Positions 1-7,312 of a DNA stretch of 64,000 bases are shown here, piece by piece; positions within the stretch are counted from its first letter, which is position 1, and each line of letters starts with the position of its first letter. Below the pieces are notes generated by a model, which made no database searches, was not told the origin of the DNA, and was given only the letters and a program-made list of their open reading frames with translations. The position numbers and the translations under genes were made by a program. Source of the stretch: Gemmatimonadota bacterium (GTDB taxonomy: Bacteria; Gemmatimonadota; Gemmatimonadetes; Gemmatimonadales; Gemmatimonadaceae); the NCBI GenBank assembly GCA_016182795.1, contig JACPFW010000025.1, positions 1 through 64,000 on the forward strand, read 5' to 3'.

Positions 1-1
1 C

Positions 2-286
2 AGTGCGCGCATCGAGGTGACCCGAGGCTCGCTGACACTTCGCCGCGACTACTCGTACAAGCTGCTCGTTGACGTGCGCGAGTGGACGGGGACGGGACAG
101 TTCTACGAGTACACAAAGGTGTTCGCCGGGACGTACGAGAATGACGACCGCGCCATCTGGCTGACGTACTATGAGCCGGGGGACTACTACTCGAGCTCGA
201 TGGTGGCGAACTGGAGAAATGGGAGGATTGAAGTGGCGGTGCCAGGGGTGGATGGCGGGTATCCAGTCCTCTGCGTGTTCGACTAG
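2..286 (+). CDS. C-terminal part of an unrecognised protein (5' truncated by the window)
   Basis: The reading frame is open from the window edge and ends at a TAG at 284-286, so only the last 94 residues are visible. A GTG at 17 lies in the frame, but the frame continues upstream of it and no ribosome-binding site precedes it, so it is probably internal. The fragment is rich in aromatic and beta-prone residues (Tyr, Trp, Val) and ends with a Gly-rich stretch and a single Cys, which suggests a small beta-sandwich or the end of an extracytoplasmic protein. I do not recognise the family. A palindromic intergenic repeat follows 8 bases after the stop. Confidence 0.5.
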   Translation, partial: SARIEVTRGSLTLRRDYSYKLLVDVREWTGTGQFYEYTKVFAGTYENDDRAIWLTYYEPGDYYSSSMVANWRNGRIEVAVPGVDGGYPVLCVFD

Positions 287-294
287 AACGACAC

Positions 295-417
295 GGAACG
301 GGGAGGGGGTAGGGGCGTAGGAACGAGGACGGGGAGTGGTGAAGGGGGAAGGGATGATCGCCCTCCCCGTTCCGTATCTCCAGTCTCAACCCTTCGCCTC
401 TACCCCCTCCTCGTTCC
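295..417. repeat. Palindromic intergenic repeat, copy A (GGTAGRGG subtype)
   Basis: The left end starts GGAACGGGGAGGGGGTAGGG and the right end is its near-perfect reverse complement, finishing TACCCCCTCCTCGTTCC. Further internal GGAACG-type blocks (about 320 and 363) make almost the whole 123 bp able to fold into one imperfect hairpin. The same ends recur at 35458-35589, and a sister subtype with GGCCGGGACT in place of GGTAGGGGCG occurs at four other loci here. With the promoter at 471-498 it fills the gap between the first fragment and the porin gene. Confidence 0.85.
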
Positions 418-470
418 AAGTAGTGCCAATGTGGAGGGCAAACTCTCACACTCTGTCCACGCCTCTCCGA

Positions 471-498
471 TTGAACCAGCACATGACATACCTATTTT
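471..498 (+). promoter_or_regulatory. Possible sigma-70 type promoter for the porin/nrf genes
   Basis: TTGAAC at 471-476 is followed after 16 bases by TATTTT at 493-498, about 34 bases before the porin ATG. The AT-rich patch stands out in a GC-rich intergenic region. This is pattern matching only. Confidence 0.35.
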
Positions 499-531
499 TC
501 GCGAGTCTCAATCTTTGGCGCGGAGTGGACC

Positions 532-2010
532 ATGACGCAGACTCGCGGCCGGGTGGGCCTCTGGATGGTTGCGGCGATGGTGGCGGGGCTCGCGATAGCG
601 GGCGCCGGCGCAGCGGCGCAGGGGACGACACCGGGGACGACAGCCAGTGGCGCGGATCGTGTGCGTCTCTCGGCGACGCTCCGTGGACGCGCGGAATCGT
701 GGGACTGGTTCGACGCGGGTGCAGAAGGGGAGTACAGCTACGCCCATCTGCTGGCGCGCATTTCGGCGGCGCAGACGAAGGGGGCGTGGCAGTGGCGTGT
801 GGAGGGAGCGGTGCCGATGCTGATCGGCCTCCCCGACGACGCAATTCGGCCGGCCCCGGCGGGGCAGTTGGGCCTCGGCGCGACGCTGTACGCGGCCAAT
901 GATGCGCAGCGGTCGGTGGCGCGCGTGTTCATCAAGCAGGCGTTCGTGCGCTGGGGACGCGGCGCGAAGTCGCTGCGCGCGGGCCGCTTTGAGTTCTCGG
1001 ATGGCGCCGAGCGCGCGGCGAGTGATCCGACGCTGGCTGCGGTGAAGGCGCAGCGCCTCAGTCAGCGGCTCATCGGTCCGTTTGGATTCTCGGCGGTTGG
1101 TCGTTCGTTTGACGGCGTGCACGCGACGGCGCCGCTGGCGATTGGGACGCTGACGGTTGCAGCGATGCGTCCGACGGCGGGGGCTTTCCGCGTGGATGGC
1201 CAGCCGGGGCTGAACGTGGACGTGGCGTATGCGGCGTGGGCGGCGGGAGCGCGGTCGAACACGGGCGAGCACGATCTGCGTCTGTTCGGCCTGTGGTATC
1301 GCGACGCTCGCGGCACGGTGCCAACGGACAATCGCGCGGCTGCAGCGCGCGCGGCGGACCGCGGCGACATCAGTGTGGTGACGCTGGGCGGCCACTGGGC
1401 GGCAGTGCACAAGGCCGGGCGCGCGAAGTTCGACGCGATGGCGTGGGGTGCGTGGCAGGGCGGGAGTTGGGGTGCACAAGACCACGACGCCAACGCGCTG
1501 GCGCTTGAGGGGGGTGTGCAGCATGCCGCGGTGCCGTGGAGCGCGTGGCTGCGCGCGGGGTGGCTGCGATCGAGCGGCGACGCGACGGCCAACGATGGGC
1601 GCCACGGCACGTTCTTCCAGGCGTTGCCGACGCCGCGCGTGTACGCGCGCTTCCCATTCTACAACATGATGAACTCGACCGAATCATTCGTGACGCTGCA
1701 GGCGAAGCCGCACGCGCGGGTGACGCTGCGCGTCGGCGCGCATGATCTGCGTCTGACCGAGTCGACGGACCAGTGGTATCTTGGGGGCGGAGCGTTTGAC
1801 AGCCGAGTGTTCGGCTTCACGGGGCGTCCGTCAGGGGGAGCGACGGCGCTGGCGCGAGTGATGGATGCGTCCATCGCGTGGCAGCCGCACGCTCGGTTGG
1901 CGATTGAACTGTACGGTGCGTCCGCGAGAGGCGGCGCGGTGGCACGCAATGCCTACAACGGATCGCGCGACGCGCGATTTGTCTATCTCGAAACTACGCT
2001 GAGCCGCTGA
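532..2010 (+). CDS. Alginate_exp-type outer-membrane beta-barrel porin
   Basis: A 492-residue exported protein. It starts with a signal peptide (hydrophobic residues about 10-30, cleavage probably after an Ala-rich stretch near residue 33). The body has the alternating, Arg/Trp/Gly-rich pattern of the alginate_exp (PF13372) family: an early R-G-R-x-E-x-W strand, then F-I-K-Q-A-F-V-R-W-G and G-R-F-E-F, then a long run of short strands ending in an aromatic-rich C-terminus. Family members form outer-membrane channels, and in several phyla they sit beside respiratory cytochrome genes. nrfH starts 48 bases after the stop and nrfA follows, so it may let nitrite or another anion into the periplasm. 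That role is inferred from position only; family assignment is fairly good, substrate unknown. Confidence 0.7.
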   Translation: MTQTRGRVGLWMVAAMVAGLAIAGAGAAAQGTTPGTTASGADRVRLSATLRGRAESWDWFDAGAEGEYSYAHLLARISAAQTKGAWQWRVEGAVPMLIGLPDDAIRPAPAGQLGLGATLYAANDAQRSVARVFIKQAFVRWGRGAKSLRAGRFEFSDGAERAASDPTLAAVKAQRLSQRLIGPFGFSAVGRSFDGVHATAPLAIGTLTVAAMRPTAGAFRVDGQPGLNVDVAYAAWAAGARSNTGEHDLRLFGLWYRDARGTVPTDNRAAAARAADRGDISVVTLGGHWAAVHKAGRAKFDAMAWGAWQGGSWGAQDHDANALALEGGVQHAAVPWSAWLRAGWLRSSGDATANDGRHGTFFQALPTPRVYARFPFYNMMNSTESFVTLQAKPHARVTLRVGAHDLRLTESTDQWYLGGGAFDSRVFGFTGRPSGGATALARVMDASIAWQPHARLAIELYGASARGGAVARNAYNGSRDARFVYLETTLSR

Positions 2011-2058
2011 TATGATACCGCGTTGGGTGATTGCGGTCGGGTGCGGAGCCGCTGATCG

Positions 2059-2529
2059 ATGACCAAATGGATTGCGCTGGTGATTGCCGCGCTGCTGGGA
2101 ACGGCCACCGGACTGGGCGGCTACACGTTCCTCGCGGCCAAGGGGTATTCGTACCTCACCAATGACGCGGCCGCGTGCGCCAACTGCCACGTGATGCACG
2201 AGCACTTCGCGGCGTGGGAGAAGTCGAGCCATCGCAATGTGGCGGTGTGCAACGACTGCCACGCGCCGCACGACAACGTGGTGCACAAGTATTTCGTGAA
2301 GGGTGAGAATGGGTTCTGGCACTCTCTCAACTTCACCACCGGGCGGCACCCCGATCCGCTGCGCATTCGCGCCAAGAACAAGCGCGTGGCGCAGGCGGCG
2401 TGCCTCAACTGCCACGGCGATCTGGCGTCGTCGATCTCACCGGCGGCGCGCGCCGGGCATTCGGGGACGGGCGATGATGCGCTGGACTGCATCAAGTGTC
2501 ATCGATACGTGGGGCATTGGGTGCGATAG
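2059..2529 (+). CDS. nrfH: Tetraheme quinol dehydrogenase subunit of nitrite reductase
   Basis: A 156-residue membrane-anchored NapC/NirT-type cytochrome c. One N-terminal transmembrane helix (residues about 5-26) is followed by four heme-binding motifs: CANCH (40), CNDCH (64), CLNCH (115) and CIKCH (144). This number and spacing fit NrfH, which takes electrons from the menaquinol pool and passes them to NrfA in the periplasm. The first motif is followed by V-M-H-E-H, as expected near the quinol site. nrfA follows after an 84-base gap holding a heptamer tandem repeat, so the two are probably cotranscribed. The length is typical of the family. Confidence 0.92.
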   Translation: MTKWIALVIAALLGTATGLGGYTFLAAKGYSYLTNDAAACANCHVMHEHFAAWEKSSHRNVAVCNDCHAPHDNVVHKYFVKGENGFWHSLNFTTGRHPDPLRIRAKNKRVAQAACLNCHGDLASSISPAARAGHSGTGDDALDCIKCHRYVGHWVR

Positions 2530-2531
2530 CC

Positions 2532-2574
2532 CAGACGGTAGACAGTAGACGGTAGACGGTAGATGGTAGACGGT
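2532..2574. repeat. Heptamer tandem repeat (GTAGACG-like, about 6 units)
   Basis: The spacer between nrfH and nrfA holds about six copies of a 7-base unit of the form GGTAGAC, with single-base variants (AGTAGAC, GGTAGAT). The tract ends about 25 bases upstream of the nrfA ribosome-binding site. Related heptamer tracts occur at 43560-43600 and inside folD. Confidence 0.85.
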
Positions 2575-2613
2575 CGGGATGGCATCAACATTGGTTTGCT
2601 GGAGAGCGATTCT

Positions 2614-4005
2614 ATGACTTCTCGTTCACGCCGCGGCATCACGCCGCTGACTCTCGTTCTCGTCGCCGTCGTGTTTGGACTGGCCGCGGTGGCGGCCGGC
2701 TTTCTGCTGCGCGACATCACGCGCAAGCAGGACGAGGCGCGCAATCCGTTCTACCGGGTGGTGGCGCTCACCGACACGACCACCGACCCGGCGGAGTGGG
2801 GGAAGAACTTCCCGCTGCAGTACGACGGGTACCTGCGCACGGTGGACATGAAACGCACGCGCTTCGGCGGGAGCGAGGCGCTGCCGCACGTGCCCTCCCA
2901 GCTCGACCCGCGCGACACGGTGTCGCAGTCGCGGCTCAAGGAAGACCCGCGCTTGGTGCAGATGTGGGCGGGGTACGCGTTCGCCAAGGATTTCCGCGAG
3001 GAGCGCGGACACGCGTACATGCTCGACGACCAGATGTACACGGAGCGCCAGCAGGTGACCAAGCAGCCCGGCACGTGCATCAATTGCCACGCCTCGACGT
3101 ACGCGCCGATGATGCGGCTCGGCAACGGCGACATCATGAAGGGCTTTGAGGCGCTGAACAAGCTGCCGTACTTCGACGCGCTGAAGGAGACGGGGAAGCA
3201 TCCGGTGTCGTGCGTCGACTGCCACGATCCGGCGTCGATGTCGCTGCGGGTGACGCGGCCGGCGTTCATGGAGGGGATCCGCGCCTACAAGGCGTCACTG
3301 GGCGTCAAGGATTACGACGTCAACAAGCAGGCGACGCGCGCCGAAATGCGCAGCTACGTCTGCGGGCAGTGCCACGTGGAGTACTACTTCAAGGGACCGG
3401 ACAAGCGGCTCACCTTCCCGTGGTTCAACGGCCTCGCCGGCGACTCGATCCTCGCCTACTACCAGAAGGACGGGCACAAGGACTGGGTGCACGCGCGCAC
3501 CGGCGCGCCGGCGCTGAAGGCGCAGCATCCGGAGTTTGAGATGTTCAACCAGGGCGTCCACGCCAAGAGCGGCGTGGCGTGCGCCGACTGCCATATGCCG
3601 TTCCAGCGCACCGGCGCACAGAAGATCAGCGACCACCACGTGGCGAGTCCGATGCTCAACGTGAACCGCGCCTGCCAGACGTGCCACAAGCAGACGGAAG
3701 AGGAGCTGACCGCCCGTGTGGCGCTCATTCAGGATCGCACGTTCGGCATGCGCAACCTCGCGATGGATGCGCTGCTCGAGCTGATCGCCGACGCCGAGGC
3801 GGTGAAGAAGGCCGACTCAACGAGCGCGGCGCTGAAGGAAGCGCAGAACTACCAGCGGCAGGCGCAGTTCCTCCTCGACTTCGTGGAAGCGGAGAACTCG
3901 GTGGGCTTCCACGCACCGCAGGAAGCGGCACGGCTGCTGCAGAAGTCGATTGACTTCTCGAGGAAGGGGCAGTTGGTGCTGCGGCCGAGGGTGAGTGCGA
4001 GATAG
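2614..4005 (+). CDS. nrfA: Pentaheme cytochrome c nitrite reductase (ammonia-forming), CXXCH type
   Basis: A 463-residue periplasmic enzyme that reduces nitrite to ammonium with six electrons from NrfH. I place the start at the ATG at 2614 because GGAGAG lies 10-13 bases upstream and the next residues form a signal anchor (M-T-S-R-S-R-R followed by a long hydrophobic stretch); an in-frame start at 2563 lies next to the tandem repeat. Five heme motifs are present: CINCH (155), CVDCH (200), CGQCH (250), CADCH (323) and CQTCH (354). The third is followed by V-E-Y-Y, which carries the conserved active-site Tyr, and H-P-E-F-E-M precedes the fourth. The first motif, which binds the catalytic heme, is CXXCH rather than the classical CXXCK, so this is the His-ligated NrfA variant. 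A solo end of the palindromic repeat family follows the stop. Confidence 0.93.
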   Translation: MTSRSRRGITPLTLVLVAVVFGLAAVAAGFLLRDITRKQDEARNPFYRVVALTDTTTDPAEWGKNFPLQYDGYLRTVDMKRTRFGGSEALPHVPSQLDPRDTVSQSRLKEDPRLVQMWAGYAFAKDFREERGHAYMLDDQMYTERQQVTKQPGTCINCHASTYAPMMRLGNGDIMKGFEALNKLPYFDALKETGKHPVSCVDCHDPASMSLRVTRPAFMEGIRAYKASLGVKDYDVNKQATRAEMRSYVCGQCHVEYYFKGPDKRLTFPWFNGLAGDSILAYYQKDGHKDWVHARTGAPALKAQHPEFEMFNQGVHAKSGVACADCHMPFQRTGAQKISDHHVASPMLNVNRACQTCHKQTEEELTARVALIQDRTFGMRNLAMDALLELIADAEAVKKADSTSAALKEAQNYQRQAQFLLDFVEAENSVGFHAPQEAARLLQKSIDFSRKGQLVLRPRVSAR

Positions 4006-4006
4006 A

Positions 4007-4025
4007 GGCCCCCCTCCCCGTTCCG
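4007..4025. repeat. Solo half of the palindromic intergenic repeat (copy B)
   Basis: GGCCCCCCTCCCCGTTCCG directly after the nrfA stop matches the right end of the palindromic repeat family. No left end precedes it, because that space is nrfA coding sequence. It lies between convergent genes. Confidence 0.6.
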
Positions 4026-4037
4026 TTCAGTTGATAA

Positions 4038-4760
4038 CTATCTCATTCGCTCAACGATCAGTCGTCCAATCTCTCCGTACGCCCGATCCAAATGATGCCC
4101 CCCACTCATCTTCACGATGACGGCGGGCGGCTTGAGGTCCGGGCAGATGGTGTCCTTCTCGTCGGCGCCGTAGAAGCACATCAGCGGGGTGGCGCCGAGC
4201 CGCTCGATCTCGGGCATCAGCGGCACGTCATCGGGGGCGGGCGCGCTCGACAGCAGGTCGCGCATCCGGAAGTGGAAACCGGCAAGATGTTCCGACCCGA
4301 TGAGCACGACGCCTCTCACGGTACCGCGCAGGGCAGGGGGGAGGCGGTTGACGGCGAAGGGAGCCACGCCGGCGCCGCGGGAGTAGCCAATGACGATCAC
4401 GATGTCGCGGCGCCAGTGCGCGCGATACGCGGTGATGATGCGTGCGAGGTCGGCGCTGGATTGGTCGGGCGTCTTGCCGCCCCACAGGTAGCTGCGCTGG
4501 TTGAAGCCGACCACGGGAATGCCGGCGGCCTTCAGCGCGGCGGAGACGCCCTGGTCGAGCGCGACCCATCCGCCGTCTCCGGTGAGGAAGACGGCGAACA
4601 GATAACCGGGCCCTGCGGCCGGTACTTCGGTGAGCGGCAAGTCGGCCACGGCCGCGAGCTGCGCGCGCGCGGGCTGCGCGATGCACGCGAGGGAGAGGGC
4701 GAGCGTCAGCGCGCGCCCGAACGCGCGCCCGAACGCGGTGCGCTGCGGGGCGGCGATCAT
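4038..4760 (-). CDS. VirJ/AcvB-family alpha/beta hydrolase, probable lysyl-phosphatidylglycerol hydrolase
   Basis: A 240-residue exported protein with an N-terminal signal peptide (cleavage near A-R-A). The VirJ domain (PF06057) shows L-T-G-D-G-G-W near the start, the nucleophile elbow G-Y-S-R-G-A in mid-protein, an acid in Y-G-A-D-E-K-D and a C-terminal His in S-G-G-H-H-L-D, giving a plausible Ser-Asp-His triad. AcvB/VirJ proteins of Agrobacterium and Rhizobium act in the periplasm and hydrolyse aminoacylated phosphatidylglycerol made by the MprF homologue LpiA. Here the ATG overlaps the end of mprF by 4 bases, the same partnership. This protein is a single VirJ domain rather than the longer AcvB form. 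Family assignment is strong; the substrate is inferred from the operon. Confidence 0.82.
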   Translation of the reverse strand: MIAAPQRTAFGRAFGRALTLALSLACIAQPARAQLAAVADLPLTEVPAAGPGYLFAVFLTGDGGWVALDQGVSAALKAAGIPVVGFNQRSYLWGGKTPDQSSADLARIITAYRAHWRRDIVIVIGYSRGAGVAPFAVNRLPPALRGTVRGVVLIGSEHLAGFHFRMRDLLSSAPAPDDVPLMPEIERLGATPLMCFYGADEKDTICPDLKPPAVIVKMSGGHHLDRAYGEIGRLIVERMR

Positions 4761-7312
4761 TTCTTGACGATCCCGGTGAGGCCGCCGGAGATGAGCGCGG
4801 CGACATTGGCGAGTATGCGCGGGAGCATCAGCCCGCCCGGCGAGGCGAGATAGCGCGGTTCCCAGATGGGATCAAACTTCTCCTTGTACTCACGCAGCCC
4901 CTGGAAGTTGTAGAAGTTCTCACCGAACCGGTACACGAGCGCGCCGACGCGGTTCCAGAGCGGCGCGAGCGCGCGGTTCTCGAGTCCGGCGAGCGGCGCC
5001 ATGCCGAGATTGAAGTGCCCAAATTCCTCGGCGCGTCCGTAGAGCATCGTCTGAATGAACAGGTACTCCATCACGTTCTCGGGGGCCTGCGCCGAGTAGC
5101 GCATCAGGTCCACCGTGATTTCGTCGCCCGGCTGGCCGCGCATGAGATTGGCGAACGCGACGACGCGCCCTTCGCGCCGCACCACGGCGAGCGGGAAGCG
5201 GCGCAGGTAGGGCTCACTGAAGCAGCCGAGCGAGAAGGCTTTCTCGCGTACGCGCTTGCTCTCGAGCCACTCGTCGGAGACGGCGCGGAGTTCGGGCATC
5301 AGCGAGGGGACATCCTCAACCTGAACAATGCCGAACTCGCCGCCGTCCTTCTCCACCTGATTGACGACGCGCCGCATTCCCTTGCGCGCGCCGCCCTGCA
5401 GCGAGAACTCGCCGAGCGGCACGCGCGCCTCTTCGCCGAGCTTGAGGAGCGACAAGCCGAGATCGAGATACAGCGGAAGGTTGTGCATCCGCACTTCATA
5501 GAACACCGTGGCTGCGCCGTGGCGGTCGGCGAGTTCGCGGAATCGCCATCCGAGCTCCTGCCGCTCGCTGGGGGCTCCTACCGGATCGCCGAGCGCCACG
5601 AACGACCGGCCGGAGACGCCGTACATCACGAAGGCGTTGCCGGCGTCGCTGAACAGGAGCGACTTGTCACCGAGCAGTGCGAGATTGGCCTGCACGTCGC
5701 GTGACGCGTGCACGATGGTGGCGACGCGGTCGAGTGTCGGCTCGCCGGGCGTGCTGAGCCTCGGCAGGGCGGGGCGGAGGAGCCGCTGCAGCGCGACGAA
5801 GAGGAGGAGCGCGACGATGCCGACCGAGGCACGCAGGAAACGCGGCGCGTCGCCGCGCACGGCGAACTCCCACCACAGGTCGTGTGAGTAGTCGACGTGC
5901 TTGAAGGCGAACAGGCCAAGCCAGAACGTGGAGCCGACGGCGAGAACGATCGCCGCCCCCCAGCCCGGGGAGAACACGTCACTGGTCATCGACGCGCGCC
6001 GATAGAAATGGCGCCGGGCGGGGACGAGCGCGGTGAAGACGAGCGCGAGGAACGTGGCCTCCTCGAAGTCCACGCCCTTGAGCAGTGAGGCGGCAATGCC
6101 CACCAGCAGCGCGATGCTCGTGAGCCACCACGCGGCGTCGAGGCGGCGGCGCAGCCCCCAGGCGAGCACCAGCAGCGCGGCGCCAACGACGCTGGCCGTG
6201 AAGTGCGACAGCTCAATTACCGCCAGCGGCAGCACATCGGCCAGCACGTGCAAGCGCGACTGCACGCTGGGCGTGGCGCCGGAGAGAAGCAGGATGATGC
6301 CGGAGATGAAGGTCGTGAACGCCAGCATCGACGGTACGACGCCCGGGACCCAACGTCCGGCGACGGCCGCCGCGCGGGCGATGCCATGCCGCGCGCGCGA
6401 CACCTCGTGCGCGGCGAGCAGCGCCAGCGCGGTGCCGAGCGGAATCAGATAGTAGACGACGCGATACGCGAGCAGCGCGCCGACAAGCCCGGCGGCCGGG
6501 ATTTCGTCCTTCATCAGGAAGACGATCACCGACTCGAAGATGCCGATGCCGCCCGGGACGTGACTGATGAGGCCCACCACCTGCGCGAGCAGGAACGCGC
6601 TGAGGAACGCGCCAAACGGCACCGGATGGTCGGCGGGGAGCAGGGCAAACAGCACGGCGCCGGCGGCGACCCAGTCGACGGACGACGCGACGACCTGCGC
6701 GACGGCGAGCGGCGGCCGCGGCAGGTTGAACTCCCACCCGAGCGCGCGCAGCGGCGCCCGGCGCACCGCGCTGGCCACGAGGTAGCCGACGACGAGCACG
6801 AGCAGCAGCGCGCCGATGGTGGCGAGCGACGCAACCGGCAGGTCCAACAAGTCGGGCGTCGCCTGCGGTTCAATGAGGAAGACCGCGCCGCCAATGGTGA
6901 GCACGCCAAGCCAGAAGGTCAGCGAATTGAAGCCCACGGCCAGCGCGATATCGGCGCTCGACAGTCCCCACGCCGAGTAGAAGCGATAGCGAAGGGAACC
7001 GCCGAGGAGTATATGGAAGCCCAGCGACTGGGACAGCGCGTACGCGACAAAGCCCACGAACGCGACGCGCCGCGGCGCGAGCGGGCGCTGGATGTAGTGC
7101 AGGGCGAGCCAGTCGTAGCTGACGAGTGCCGCGTAGCCGAGGGCGGTGAAGCCGAGCCCGGCGAGCAGTTGCGCATTGGGGACGGCGCGCAGGGCAAGCC
7201 GGATGTCGTGGTAGTGCAGCGTGGAGAGTTCGTCATGCAGCGACCAGAGCGCCAGCGCAAAGACCAGCGCTCCGGCGAGCACGCCCAGCGAGCGATAGAC
7301 GCGCTTGGTCAT
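4757..7312 (-). CDS. mprF: Phosphatidylglycerol lysyltransferase/flippase
   Basis: An 851-residue membrane protein. The N-terminal half (residues about 1-500) is a multi-pass flippase domain with many hydrophobic helices and the conserved G-G-S-L-R-Y-R-F-Y and H-V-P-G-G-I-G patches. The C-terminal third is the cytosolic DUF2156 aminoacyl-transferase domain, with D-P-V-G-A, F-Y-E-V-R, L-G-E-E-A and a final W-E-P-R-Y-L segment. MprF transfers an amino acid, usually lysine, from its tRNA to phosphatidylglycerol and flips the product outward, reducing surface negative charge and sensitivity to cationic peptides. I use the ATG at 7312 because it overlaps the upstream gene's stop (ATGA) and begins the first membrane helix; the frame runs open 93 codons further inside that gene. 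The gene downstream encodes a likely hydrolase of the product. Confidence 0.9.
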   Translation of the reverse strand: MTKRVYRSLGVLAGALVFALALWSLHDELSTLHYHDIRLALRAVPNAQLLAGLGFTALGYAALVSYDWLALHYIQRPLAPRRVAFVGFVAYALSQSLGFHILLGGSLRYRFYSAWGLSSADIALAVGFNSLTFWLGVLTIGGAVFLIEPQATPDLLDLPVASLATIGALLLVLVVGYLVASAVRRAPLRALGWEFNLPRPPLAVAQVVASSVDWVAAGAVLFALLPADHPVPFGAFLSAFLLAQVVGLISHVPGGIGIFESVIVFLMKDEIPAAGLVGALLAYRVVYYLIPLGTALALLAAHEVSRARHGIARAAAVAGRWVPGVVPSMLAFTTFISGIILLLSGATPSVQSRLHVLADVLPLAVIELSHFTASVVGAALLVLAWGLRRRLDAAWWLTSIALLVGIAASLLKGVDFEEATFLALVFTALVPARRHFYRRASMTSDVFSPGWGAAIVLAVGSTFWLGLFAFKHVDYSHDLWWEFAVRGDAPRFLRASVGIVALLLFVALQRLLRPALPRLSTPGEPTLDRVATIVHASRDVQANLALLGDKSLLFSDAGNAFVMYGVSGRSFVALGDPVGAPSERQELGWRFRELADRHGAATVFYEVRMHNLPLYLDLGLSLLKLGEEARVPLGEFSLQGGARKGMRRVVNQVEKDGGEFGIVQVEDVPSLMPELRAVSDEWLESKRVREKAFSLGCFSEPYLRRFPLAVVRREGRVVAFANLMRGQPGDEITVDLMRYSAQAPENVMEYLFIQTMLYGRAEEFGHFNLGMAPLAGLENRALAPLWNRVGALVYRFGENFYNFQGLREYKEKFDPIWEPRYLASPGGLMLPRILANVAALISGGLTGIVKK

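Noticed and set aside
336-902. Plus-strand frame overlapping the porin start
   Set aside because: Starts inside the palindromic repeat and is out of frame with the porin, which has a signal peptide and family pattern.
2532-2574. CRISPR-like array
   Set aside because: Units are 7 bases without spacers; no cas genes in the window. The same applies to the other tandem tracts.
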